The position numbers and the translations under genes were made by a program. This document shows positions 43,959-52,380 of a stretch of DNA of 64,000 nucleotides, in pieces. The notes below the pieces were generated by a model. It had not been told where the DNA came from. It saw only the letters and a list, made by a program, of their open reading frames with translations, and did no database searches. Source of the stretch: Microbacterium nanhaiense (GTDB lineage Bacteria; Actinomycetota; Actinomycetes; Actinomycetales; Microbacteriaceae); the NCBI RefSeq assembly GCF_014646015.1, contig NZ_BMMQ01000007.1:102179-166178 (forward strand). The letters run 5' to 3'. Every line of letters starts with the position of its first letter. Positions within the stretch are counted from its first letter, which is position 1.

Positions 43959-45329
43959 ATGAACGCCACGCGCGCCAGCTCGAATGATGACGGACTCAAC
44001 GCCACCATCCACCCCGACGGATCCGCCGTCCTCGTCGTAGACGAGACCCCGCACGAGATCGCGACCACGCACGCCGAAGACGCGCGCCGTGAGATCGTGC
44101 GGCTCACGGCGCAGATCGCTCGCCAGCTCGACACCCCGCTGCACGTGCTCGTCACCGAACCCGACGGCACGTGGCCGCTCGTGGTCGACGGCGACGAGAA
44201 CGTCGAGTACGCGGCCCCGACGGGCGCCCCGCGCCCCGCCACGCCGTACAGCAGCGCGCCCGCCCCCGCCGCGGCGGCGGAGGATCCGACCCCGGGCCCC
44301 AAGCGCGGGTCCGCTCCGCGGGCGACGGAGACGCCCGCACCGGCGCGCGCGGCGAGCCCCCGTTCCGCCCACGACGCGAGGGTCGTGCGTCCCGAGCGCG
44401 AGACCTTCCTCACGAGCGGGCGCGACCAGGACGAGCGCGAGGAGCCGGCGACCCGCGGCTTCCGCGGAGCCATGACGCGCATGGGCATCCGCATGGCACC
44501 GGGCGCCGAGGAGCGCTCGGAGCGCTCCGACCAGATGGACGTCGCGCACCATTGGCCGGGCCCGCGCACCATCGCCGTCGTGAACGGAAAGGGCGGCAGC
44601 GGAAAGACGCCCACGACGATCCTGCTAGCGGCCGTGTTCGCCCGCTTCGGCGGCGCGGGCGTGCTCGCGTGGGACAACAACCAGACCCGCGGCACGCTCG
44701 GCTGGCGCACGGAGCAGGGCCCGCACGAGGCGACGCTGCACGACATGCTCGGCGCATCGGACCACCTGCTCTCGACCGAGGCGCAGGCCGCCGACGTCGC
44801 CAACTTCGTGCACCACCAGCGCCAGGACCGCTTCGACGTGCTGCGCTCGCAGCCGATCGCGCTCGCCTCGGAACAGCGCGTCTCGGCCGAGGACGTCGAC
44901 CGGATCCACTCGGTCGCCGCCCGCTATTACCGCCTCATCGTGATGGACTCGGGCAACGACGAGTCCGACCCGCTGTGGCAGCGAATGATCGACCACACCG
45001 ACCAGCTCGTCATCGCCACGACCACGCGCGACGAGCACGCGGAGGCCGGCGCCCTGCTGCTCGACGCCCTCGCGGAGCGGGACGAGCGCTCGGCGAAGCT
45101 CGCGGCGAACGCGGTGTCGGTCGTGAGCCAGGCCGATCAGCGCTCGACGGGTGCCGAGGTGCGGCGCATCGTCGACGGCTACCGCCAGCTCACGCGCGAC
45201 GTCGTGCAGATCCCGTTCGACCCGGCGATGATCGACGGCCACCTGCACTACGGCGCCCTGCGCCCCGCCACGCAGCGCGCGTGGCTGAGCGCGGCGGCCT
45301 CGGTCGCGCGCGGCTTCCAGGGCGCCTGA
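43959..45329 (+). CDS. ParA/MinD-like ATPase with Pro-rich N-terminal region (EspI-like)
   Basis: This 456-residue protein has residues 1-75 as a small folded region and 80-200 rich in Pro/Ala/Arg and likely disordered. The C-terminal half is a deviant Walker A ATPase, NGKGGSGKTPTT (209-220), with Walker A' / switch elements AWDNNQTRGTLGW and VMDSGNDESDPLW. The WDNN-xx-GTLGWR segment resembles ATPases of the EspI type linked to type VII secretion. No secretion or partition genes adjoin it. It could position a surface or cell-division component; the function is unproven. Confidence 0.75.
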   Translation: MNATRASSNDDGLNATIHPDGSAVLVVDETPHEIATTHAEDARREIVRLTAQIARQLDTPLHVLVTEPDGTWPLVVDGDENVEYAAPTGAPRPATPYSSAPAPAAAAEDPTPGPKRGSAPRATETPAPARAASPRSAHDARVVRPERETFLTSGRDQDEREEPATRGFRGAMTRMGIRMAPGAEERSERSDQMDVAHHWPGPRTIAVVNGKGGSGKTPTTILLAAVFARFGGAGVLAWDNNQTRGTLGWRTEQGPHEATLHDMLGASDHLLSTEAQAADVANFVHHQRQDRFDVLRSQPIALASEQRVSAEDVDRIHSVAARYYRLIVMDSGNDESDPLWQRMIDHTDQLVIATTTRDEHAEAGALLLDALAERDERSAKLAANAVSVVSQADQRSTGAEVRRIVDGYRQLTRDVVQIPFDPAMIDGHLHYGALRPATQRAWLSAAASVARGFQGA

Positions 45330-45338
45330 GCCCGCCAC

Positions 45339-47837
45339 CTACAGCCGCAGGACCTCGGTCACGTGCAGCACGGCCTCGCCGGCCTCCGCGGAGGCGGCGA
45401 GGTCGACGTCGCCGCGGATGCGCCAGTCGTGGTTGCCCTCGGGATCGTCGATCGTCTGCTCGACCTTCCAGGCGTCGGGCCCCTGCGTGATCTCGCACAG
45501 CTGAGGCGCGCGGGCAGCGGCACCCGTGAGGATGTCGTCGTGCTCGTCGTAGTAGTCGTCGAGAGCGCCGGGCCAATCGGCGTCCGGATCCAGCTCCTCG
45601 AGCTCGTCGTCCCTCTCGAGCGCGGCGAGCTGCACGCGACGGAACATCGCGTTGCGCACCAGCACGGTGAAGGCGCGCACGTTCATCACGACCGACGGCG
45701 GCGCGGGCGGCACGACGGGCGTGCCGTCGGCGTCGAGCCCCGCCATGAGCGTCTCCCACTCGTCGACGAGGCTCGAGTCGACCTGCCGCACCATCTCGCC
45801 GAGCCACTCGACGATGTCGTCGAGCTCGCGCGTGCGCGCCTCCGGCGGCACCGTCTGCCGGATGGTGCGATACGCGTCGGACAGGTAGCGCAGCACGAGC
45901 CCCTCGCTGCGCCCCAACTGGTACCACTGCACGAACTCGGCGAAGCTCATCGCGCGCTCGTACATGTCGCGCACGACCGACTTCGGCGCGAGCGCGAAAT
46001 CGCGGATCCACGGCTGCGAGCTCGCGAAGGTCTCGTAGGCCTGCGTGAGCAACTCCGCGAGCGGCTTCGGGTAGGTGATCTCCTCGAGCAGCTCCATGCG
46101 CTCGTCGTACTCGATGCCGTCGCGCTTCATGGCGCCGACCGCCTCGCCGCGCGCCTTGAACTGCTGCTGGCTGAGGATCTGGCGCGGGTCGTCGAGCGTC
46201 GACTCGATGACGCTGACGACGTCGAGCGCGTAATGCCCCGTGCCCACTCCGCCGGGCCCGTCGTCCGGATCCAGGAGCTCGAGCGCCGCGAGCGCGAAGG
46301 GCGACAGGGGCTGGTTGAGCGCGAAGTTCGGCTGCAGGTCGAGGAAGAGCCGGATCTCGCCCGACGGCGTCACCTCGATGAGCTCCGCGTCGCGCAGCGT
46401 GCGGAAGATCGCGAGCGCCCGGCGTGCCAGGGCGTACTGCTCCTTCTTCGGCTGGTGGTTGTCGAAGACGAGCGAGCGCACGTTGTCGAACACGTCGCCG
46501 CCGCGCGCGATGATGTTGATGAGCATCGCCGAGGTCATCTGCATGCGCGGGCCGAGCGGCTCGGGTTCGGCCGCAATGATGTTCTCGAAGCTCTGCTCGC
46601 TCCAGCTGACGAAGCCCTTCGGCGGCTGCTTCTTCTTGACCTTCTTGAGCTTCTTCGGGTCGTCGCCGGCCTTGGCGAGCGCCTGCGCGTTCTCGATCTC
46701 GTGCTCGGGCGCGAGCACGACGACGTTGCCGTAGGGGTCGTAACCGGCGCGACCGGCCCGCCCCGCGATCTGGTGGAACTCGCGCGCGCCGAGCCTGCGC
46801 ATCCGGGCGCCGTCGTACTTCGACAGCTCCGTGATCAGGACGGTGCGGATCGGTACGTTGATGCCCACGCCGAGGGTGTCGGTGCCGCAGATGACGCGCA
46901 GCAGCCCCTTCTGGGCGAGCGTCTCGACGAGCCGGCGGTAGCGGGGTAGCATGCCCGCGTGGTGCACGCCGATCCCGGCGCGGACGAGGCGCGAGAGGGT
47001 CTTGCCGAAGTTCGTCGTGAAGCGGAAGTCGCCGAGCGCGGCGGCGATCTCGTCGCGCTGCTCGCGCGTGGTGATGTTGATGCTCGCGAGGGCCTGCGCG
47101 CGTTCCATGGCGGCCGCCTGGCTGAAGTGCACGACGTAGACGGGCACCTCGCGGTCCTGCAGCAGTTCCTCGACGACCTCGTGCGCGGGCTTCTTCTCGT
47201 AGCTGAAGTGCAGCGGCACGGGGCGTTCGGCGCCCGCCACGAGGGTCGTGGCGCGGCCGGTGCGCCGCGTGAGGTCGTCCTCGATCGCGGAGGTGTCGCC
47301 GAGCGTCGCCGACATGAGCAGGAACTGCGCGCGGGGCAGCAGGAGGAGTGGGACCTGCCAGGCCCAGCCGCGGTCGCGGTCGCCGTAGTAGTGGAACTCG
47401 TCCATGACCACCTGGTCGACGTCGGCGTCCTCCCCCTCGCGGAGCGCGAGATTCGCGAGGATTTCCGCCGTGCAGCAGACGATGGGGGCGTCGGCGTTGA
47501 CCGAGCTGTCGCCCGTCACCATGCCGATGTTCTCGGCGCCGAAGGTCTCGACGAGGGCGAAGAACTTCTCGCTCACGAGCGCCTTGATCGGCGCCGTGTA
47601 GTACGTGCGCCCGCCGCGACCGAGCGCGATCGCGTGCGCGGCGAGGGCGACGAGCGACTTTCCCGTCCCGGTCGGCGTCGCGAGGATCACGTTGTTCCCC
47701 GCCGCGAGTTCCATCGCCGCCTCGTCCTGTGCGGGGTAGAGCGAGATGCCCTGCTCCGTCGCCCAGTCGAGAAAGGCGTCGTAGAGGGAATCGGCGTCGT
47801 CACCGGCCGCGCGCGCGGCCTCAAGCAGAGAAGGCAT
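45339..47837 (-). CDS. DEAD/DEAH-box helicase with DUF3516
   Basis: This 832-residue Ski2-like superfamily 2 helicase has motif I ATPTGTGKS (53-61), motif II DEFH (about 146), SATL, and motif VI GREFHQIAGRAGRAGYD-like (QIAGRAGRAG). A basic stretch KKLKKVKKKQPPKG follows, then the long C-terminal DUF3516 region. It is typical of actinobacteria and probably acts in RNA processing. GGGGGAG precedes the ATG. It is convergent with the ParA-like gene, with 9 bases between stops. Confidence 0.88.
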   Translation of the reverse strand: MPSLLEAARAAGDDADSLYDAFLDWATEQGISLYPAQDEAAMELAAGNNVILATPTGTGKSLVALAAHAIALGRGGRTYYTAPIKALVSEKFFALVETFGAENIGMVTGDSSVNADAPIVCCTAEILANLALREGEDADVDQVVMDEFHYYGDRDRGWAWQVPLLLLPRAQFLLMSATLGDTSAIEDDLTRRTGRATTLVAGAERPVPLHFSYEKKPAHEVVEELLQDREVPVYVVHFSQAAAMERAQALASINITTREQRDEIAAALGDFRFTTNFGKTLSRLVRAGIGVHHAGMLPRYRRLVETLAQKGLLRVICGTDTLGVGINVPIRTVLITELSKYDGARMRRLGAREFHQIAGRAGRAGYDPYGNVVVLAPEHEIENAQALAKAGDDPKKLKKVKKKQPPKGFVSWSEQSFENIIAAEPEPLGPRMQMTSAMLINIIARGGDVFDNVRSLVFDNHQPKKEQYALARRALAIFRTLRDAELIEVTPSGEIRLFLDLQPNFALNQPLSPFALAALELLDPDDGPGGVGTGHYALDVVSVIESTLDDPRQILSQQQFKARGEAVGAMKRDGIEYDERMELLEEITYPKPLAELLTQAYETFASSQPWIRDFALAPKSVVRDMYERAMSFAEFVQWYQLGRSEGLVLRYLSDAYRTIRQTVPPEARTRELDDIVEWLGEMVRQVDSSLVDEWETLMAGLDADGTPVVPPAPPSVVMNVRAFTVLVRNAMFRRVQLAALERDDELEELDPDADWPGALDDYYDEHDDILTGAAARAPQLCEITQGPDAWKVEQTIDDPEGNHDWRIRGDVDLAASAEAGEAVLHVTEVLRL

Positions 47838-47928
47838 CTCCCCCAGTCTGCCGCACCGGCCTGACCCGCACCCTCGCGCCGGCGCTCGCCGCCGGGATCC
47901 GTCGCCCCGGATTCGGTAGCCTGGGCGG

Positions 47929-48573
47929 ATGGCCGAGTATCCCGCGACGATTGCCCGCCGCGTGGAGCACGAGATCGAGATCAAGAAGTCGCGGTTCATC
48001 ACGCACCTCGAGCCGGTCGGATCCGTCGCGGAGGCCGACGAGTTCATCGCCGGGGTGCGCAAGACCTATTGGGACGCCCGGCACAACTGCGTCGCGATGG
48101 TCACGGGCGTGCGGGGCGGCCAGGCGCGGTCGTCCGACGACGGCGAGCCGTCCGGCACGGCGGGCGTTCCCATGATGGAGGTGCTGAAGCGGCGCGGCAT
48201 GACCGATCTCGTCGCCGTCGTCACGCGATACTTCGGGGGCGTCAAGCTGGGCGCGGGCGGCCTGGTGCGGGCCTACGGCGGGGCGGTGTCCGAGGCCCTC
48301 GACCGCGCCGAGCTCGTTCATCGGCGGGCGCTCACCCGGGCGACGTTCGAGGTCCCCCACGCAGACGCCGGGCGCCTCGACAACATGCTGCGCGAGTGGG
48401 TGGGATCCCACGACGCCGCGCTCGGCGAGACCGCCTACGGCGCCGCCGCGCGCTTCGAGGTGTGGGCGCCCGAGGACCGCCTCGGCGCCCTCGCCGCCGA
48501 CCTCGCGTCCTGGTCGCAGGGCGCCCTCGCCCCCGAGTTCGGCAAGACCCGCGTGGTCGACATCAGGGCCTGA
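47929..48573 (+). CDS. YigZ/IMPACT family protein
   Basis: This 214-residue protein has the family start EIKKSRFITHLEPV and the central block SDDGEPSGTAGVPMMEVLKRRGMTDLVAVVTRYFGGVKLGAGGLVRAYGGA, almost diagnostic for UPF0029/YigZ. A C-terminal ferredoxin-like domain follows. Eukaryotic IMPACT inhibits Gcn2; the bacterial role is unclear but relates to translation or stress. It is divergent from the helicase gene. Confidence 0.9.
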   Translation: MAEYPATIARRVEHEIEIKKSRFITHLEPVGSVAEADEFIAGVRKTYWDARHNCVAMVTGVRGGQARSSDDGEPSGTAGVPMMEVLKRRGMTDLVAVVTRYFGGVKLGAGGLVRAYGGAVSEALDRAELVHRRALTRATFEVPHADAGRLDNMLREWVGSHDAALGETAYGAAARFEVWAPEDRLGALAADLASWSQGALAPEFGKTRVVDIRA

Positions 48574-48633
48574 ATCCGCGGTTCGCGAGCAGCCGCGGCG
48601 AGGAGGGCGCCCCGCTCCGTCGCATAGACTCGG

Positions 48634-48649
48634 CCTACAACGTTATAGG
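48634..48649. promoter_or_regulatory. LacI-type operator at the regulator gene
   Basis: CCTACAACGTTATAGG is a 16-bp palindrome with one mismatched pair and shares the TACAACGTT core with two sites before the binding-protein gene. It indicates autoregulation of the adjacent LacI gene. Confidence 0.7.
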
Positions 48650-48669
48650 TGGCGAGGAAGGGGGCCGGC

Positions 48670-49680
48670 GTGGCGATCACCCTGCATGACGTGGCGAGGC
48701 TCGCGGGGGTCTCGATCAAGACCGTCTCGAACGTCATCAACGACTACCCCCACGTGCGCCCGGCCACGCGGCAGAAGGTCGAGGACGCGATCGCCGAGCT
48801 CGGCTACACGCCGAACCTCACGGCGCGTAACCTCCGCTCGGGCCGCACGGGCGCCATCGCGCTCGCACTGCCCGACCTCGGCCTCGCGTACTTCGCGGAG
48901 CTCGCGGCGCAGGTGATCCAGGAGGCGGAGGCGGCGGGCGTCGCCGTGCTCGTCGAGCAGACGGGGGCCGATCGCGACCGCGAGCTCGAGCTGCTGCGGG
49001 GTCCGCGACGCAAGCTCACCGACGGCCTCATCTTCAGTCCACTCGGCATGTCGCACGATGACGTCTCCGCCCTCGAGGTCGACTACCCGCTCGTGCTCCT
49101 CGGCGAGCGCATCTTCGACGGGCCGACGGATCACGTCACCATGCGCAACGTCGACGCGGCGCGCGCCGCCACGGAACACCTCATCGCGTCCGGTCACCGC
49201 CGCATCGCCGCGATCGGGGCGCACGAGGGCGAGCTGATCGGATCCGCGGCCCTGCGCATGCAGGGCTATCGCGAGGCGCTCGAGGCCGCCGGAATCGCGT
49301 ATGACGACGACATCGTCGGCTACACGACGCTCTGGCACCGGGCGAACGGCGCCGATTCGATGCGGGAGCTGCTCGCCCGCGGCGCGAGCTTCGACGCCGT
49401 GTTCGGGCTCAACGACACCCTCGCCCTCGGCGCCATGCGGGTGCTGCAGGAGGCGGGCCGCCGGATCCCCGACGACGTCGCCGTGATCGGCTTCGACGGG
49501 CTCGACGAGGCCAAGTACTCGATCCCGTCGCTCACGACGGTCGACCCCGGTCGCGAATGGATCGCCCGCACCGCGGTCTCCACCCTCCTCGAGCGGATCG
49601 CCGGCACCCCGGATCCCGCGCCGCGCACGATGCTCGCCGACTTCCAGATCCTCGACCGGGAATCGGCCCCCTCGGCGTAG
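48670..49680 (+). CDS. LacI-family regulator of the arabinan locus
   Basis: This 336-residue regulator has HTH ITLHDVARLAGVSIKTVSNVINDYPHV at residues 3-29, the family hinge GYTPNLTARNLRSGRTGAIAL, and the effector domain with VIGFDGLDEAKYSIPSLTTV. GTG at 48670 is preferred over one at 48649 because GAGGAAGGGGG lies just before it. Its probable operators (TACAACGTT core) lie upstream of itself and of the binding-protein gene at 50068. It likely senses an arabino-oligosaccharide. Confidence 0.88.
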   Translation: MAITLHDVARLAGVSIKTVSNVINDYPHVRPATRQKVEDAIAELGYTPNLTARNLRSGRTGAIALALPDLGLAYFAELAAQVIQEAEAAGVAVLVEQTGADRDRELELLRGPRRKLTDGLIFSPLGMSHDDVSALEVDYPLVLLGERIFDGPTDHVTMRNVDAARAATEHLIASGHRRIAAIGAHEGELIGSAALRMQGYREALEAAGIAYDDDIVGYTTLWHRANGADSMRELLARGASFDAVFGLNDTLALGAMRVLQEAGRRIPDDVAVIGFDGLDEAKYSIPSLTTVDPGREWIARTAVSTLLERIAGTPDPAPRTMLADFQILDRESAPSA

Positions 49681-49705
49681 CCGCGCGCGGCGCCCTCCCG
49701 AACTG

Positions 49706-49768
49706 CGGAGATGACCCACAACTGCGGAGGAATCCGAGGGATCCTCCCGCAGTAAGGGGTCAAGTCCG
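49706..49768. repeat. 63-bp intergenic palindrome, copy 2
   Basis: It begins CGGAGAT and ends AAGTCCG around a 49-base core (49713-49761) with GACCC...GGGGTC ends, an ACTGCGG/CCGCAGT stem and GGATCC at core positions 27-32. It lies between lacI and the arabinan importer operon, followed by copy 3 after 65 bases. Confidence 0.75.
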
Positions 49769-49833
49769 CCGCACCGGTCCCGGAAACGCGAGTCCGCGCC
49801 AGCGCGATCACCACGCCCGGCGCGCCCATTCTT

Positions 49834-49896
49834 CGGAACCGACCCACAACTGCGGAGGTACCCGAAGGATCCTTCCGCGGTAAGGGGCCACCTCCG
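49834..49896. repeat. 63-bp intergenic palindrome, copy 3
   Basis: It begins CGGAACC and ends ACCTCCG. The 49-base core (49841-49889) differs from copy 2 at only six positions, with the central GGATCC in the same place. The remaining gene-free sequence of 49681-50067 holds the promoter and operators described separately; between the two copies (49769-49833) nothing was recognised. Confidence 0.75.
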
Positions 49897-49935
49897 CGAT
49901 CGCGGCCCAGCAAGCCCCTCACCCGCGAAAAGCAG

Positions 49936-49995
49936 TTGACACCGCGCCGCCCCGCGCGTCACAATGATTTCTACAACGTTTACTACAACGTTGTA
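49936..49995 (+). promoter_or_regulatory. Promoter and LacI operators of the arabinan importer operon
   Basis: A consensus -35 TTGACA at 49936-49941 and a -10-like CACAAT at 49960-49965 (18-base spacing) are followed at once by CTACAACGTTTAC (49971-49983) and the perfect palindrome TACAACGTTGTA (49984-49995). Sites at and just past the start of transcription are typical for repression by a LacI protein. Confidence 0.75.
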
Positions 49996-50067
49996 AACTC
50001 GGAAGATCCGGCCCTCCGGGACCGGTCTCGACAACGTGGTCACCCATTCCCGAGAGGACACAGCACA

Positions 50068-51396
50068 ATGAAGTCACGGATCCTGGCCGTCGCGGGCGTC
50101 ACCGCACTGGCCGCAACCGCACTCACCGGGTGCGCGGGCGGAGCCGATCCCGGCGACGGTTCGACGCTCACCTTCATGTTCCGCGGCGGCGACGCCGAGA
50201 AGGCGGCCTACACGGCCGCGATCGAGGCCTTCGAGCAGGCCCACGAGGGCGTCGACGTCAAGATCATCATGACGACGGCCGACGAGTACGCGACGAAGCT
50301 GAAGGCGGCGATCGCCGGCAAGCAGGTCCCGGACGTGTTCTACGTCGACCCGGGGAGCGTGCAGTCGTTTGTGAAGAGCGGCGTCATCGCCGACATCACC
50401 GAGGCCGTCGAGTCGTCCGACGCGATCGACCTCGACAACGTCTGGCCCTACGGCCTCGACAGCTACCGCTTTGACGGCACGACTCAGGGCACGGGGTCGA
50501 TCTACGCCCTGCCGAAGGACATCGGCCCGTTCTCCTTCGGTTACAACAAGACCATGTTCGAGGCCGCGGGCATTCCGCTGCCCGATCCCGACGTCCCCTA
50601 CACCTGGGACGAGTTCATCGAGGTGTCGAAGCAGCTCACGGCCGACGTCGACGGCGACGGCAAGCTCGACCAGTGGGGCACGGGCCTCAACGTCACGTGG
50701 AACCTCCAGCCGTTCGTGTGGTCGAACGGGGGCGACTGGCTCAACGAGGACCGCACGAAGGTCACGGTCAACGAGCCCGAGTTCGTCGAGGCGCTGCAGT
50801 ACTTCGCGGACATGCAGAACGTGCACGGCGTCACGCCCTCCGCCGGAGACGCGCAGACGCTCGACACCTACCAGCGCTGGATGCAGGGCCAGATCGGCTT
50901 CTTCCCCGTCGGCCCGTGGGACGTCCCCACGTACCAGGATCTCGACTTCGAGTGGGACCTGATCCCCTACCCCGCGGGATCCACCGGCAAGAGCGCGACC
51001 TGGACCGGCACGCTCGGCATCGCCGTCTCGGCGTCCACCGCGGCGCCCGACCTCGCGGCCGAGCTCGCGATGTACCTCAGCGTCGACGCCGACGCGCAGC
51101 AGGAGCTGGTCGACGCGGGCGTGCAGATCCCGAACCTCATCGACATGGCGAACGAGTGGGTCACGACCTCGACCCTTCCCCCCGCGAACAAGCAGGAGTT
51201 CCTCGACATCGCCGAGGACTACGGCCGCGCGCTGCCGGCGAACAACACCTACAGCGCCGAGTGGTACGACGAGCTGTTCAAGAACATCCAGCCCGTGCTC
51301 GACGGGGATCAGACCGCCCAGGAGTACCTCGACGAGGTGCAGCCTCGCATGCAGGAGCTCCTCGACAAGGCCAACGCCCAGGCGGGAATCGGTTGA
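50068..51396 (+). CDS. Extracellular solute-binding lipoprotein, arabinan-locus ABC importer
   Basis: This 442-residue CUT1 binding protein has a signal peptide ending ATALTGC (Cys22). The family-1 fold includes LTFMFRGGDAEKAAYTAAIEAFEQAHEGV and PKDIGPFSFGYNKTMFEAAGIPLPDPDVPYTWDEF. AGAGGACA lies upstream. It heads an operon with two permeases, two arabinanase-type GH43 genes and a GH51, so the ligand is probably an arabino-oligosaccharide. A 12-bp-stem hairpin follows the stop. Confidence 0.9.
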   Translation: MKSRILAVAGVTALAATALTGCAGGADPGDGSTLTFMFRGGDAEKAAYTAAIEAFEQAHEGVDVKIIMTTADEYATKLKAAIAGKQVPDVFYVDPGSVQSFVKSGVIADITEAVESSDAIDLDNVWPYGLDSYRFDGTTQGTGSIYALPKDIGPFSFGYNKTMFEAAGIPLPDPDVPYTWDEFIEVSKQLTADVDGDGKLDQWGTGLNVTWNLQPFVWSNGGDWLNEDRTKVTVNEPEFVEALQYFADMQNVHGVTPSAGDAQTLDTYQRWMQGQIGFFPVGPWDVPTYQDLDFEWDLIPYPAGSTGKSATWTGTLGIAVSASTAAPDLAAELAMYLSVDADAQQELVDAGVQIPNLIDMANEWVTTSTLPPANKQEFLDIAEDYGRALPANNTYSAEWYDELFKNIQPVLDGDQTAQEYLDEVQPRMQELLDKANAQAGIG

Positions 51397-51402
51397 TCGC
51401 GA

Positions 51403-51430
51403 CGGGCGCCGCCGGTCTCGGCGGCGCCCG
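51403..51430. promoter_or_regulatory. Intra-operon hairpin after the binding-protein gene
   Basis: A perfect 12-bp stem (CGGGCGCCGCCG) with loop GTCT starts seven bases after the stop codon. It has the same position as the hairpin at 3477-3500 in the first importer operon and probably raises binding-protein mRNA relative to permease mRNA. Confidence 0.6.
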
Positions 51431-51469
51431 CCCCGTCTCCTCCATCCCCTGACACAGAGGTCCAGACGC

Positions 51470-52372
51470 ATGACGACCCCCACTCCCCGCCGCTCCCGCC
51501 TCCACCGCAGGGAGCACCGCGCGGCGCTCGCCTTCGTTGCCGCGCCCGTGATCGGATTCCTCGCCTTCATCGGCTACCCGCTCGTGTACTCGATCTACGC
51601 GTCGTTCACCACGTGGAACGGCCTCGGCGCCCCCGTCCCCAACGGCGTCGACAACTTCGTCGAGATGATGGGCGACCGATATTTCTGGCAATCGCTGGGC
51701 AACACGGTGTTCTACATGATCGGCATCCCGATCGGCCTGGTGATCTCGCTCCTGCTCGCGCTCGCCCTCAACCGGCGCATGCGCGGCCTGACCTTCTTCC
51801 GCACGGTGTACTACGTGCCCGTGGTCTCCTCGCTCGCGGCGGTAGCGATCCTCTGGCAGTGGGCCTACAACGGCGACTTCGGCCTCGTCAATCAGGTGCT
51901 CTCCATCTTCGGCATCGACGGACCGAACTGGCTGCAGAACGCCGCCACCGCCAAGCCCGCCATCATCATCATGGCGGTCTGGAAGGGCATCGGCTATTCG
52001 ATGCTCCTCTACCTCGCCGCGCTGCAATCGGTGCCGTCTCACCTCTACGAGGCCGCATCGCTCGACGGCGCCGGGCCGCTCGCGAAGTTCCGCTACATCA
52101 CGGTTCCCATGCTCAGCCCCGTGACCTTCTTCCTGGTCGTCACCAACATCATCGGCGGCGCCCAGATCTTCATCGAGATCAACATCATGACGCCCACGGG
52201 CGGACCGGAGTTCTCCACGGCATCGATCGTTTGGTACATCTGGCAGAAGGCCTTCAACTATCTGCAGATGGGCTACGCGACGGCCATGGCACTCGTGCTC
52301 GGCGTGATGGTGTTCATCGTCACCGCCGTGCAGTTCCGCATCAACCGCCGATTCCAGTTCGCGATCGACTGA
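51470..52372 (+). CDS. Sugar ABC transporter permease, MalF type
   Basis: This 300-residue protein has six membrane segments, starting ALAFVAAPVIGFLAFIGYPLVYSIYASF. The EAA loop is YEAASLDGAGPLAKFRYITVPML near 195-217. It is the CUT1 partner of the MalG-type protein encoded 8 bases downstream. It imports the oligosaccharide captured by the upstream lipoprotein. Confidence 0.92.
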   Translation: MTTPTPRRSRLHRREHRAALAFVAAPVIGFLAFIGYPLVYSIYASFTTWNGLGAPVPNGVDNFVEMMGDRYFWQSLGNTVFYMIGIPIGLVISLLLALALNRRMRGLTFFRTVYYVPVVSSLAAVAILWQWAYNGDFGLVNQVLSIFGIDGPNWLQNAATAKPAIIIMAVWKGIGYSMLLYLAALQSVPSHLYEAASLDGAGPLAKFRYITVPMLSPVTFFLVVTNIIGGAQIFIEINIMTPTGGPEFSTASIVWYIWQKAFNYLQMGYATAMALVLGVMVFIVTAVQFRINRRFQFAID

Positions 52373-52380
52373 GGCCCGCC

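Noticed and set aside
49706..49896. Possible attachment site or insertion-sequence ends
   Set aside because: The two similar copies are 128 bases apart with no gene between and no target duplication; the same structure occurs singly elsewhere, so a dispersed palindrome family explains it better.
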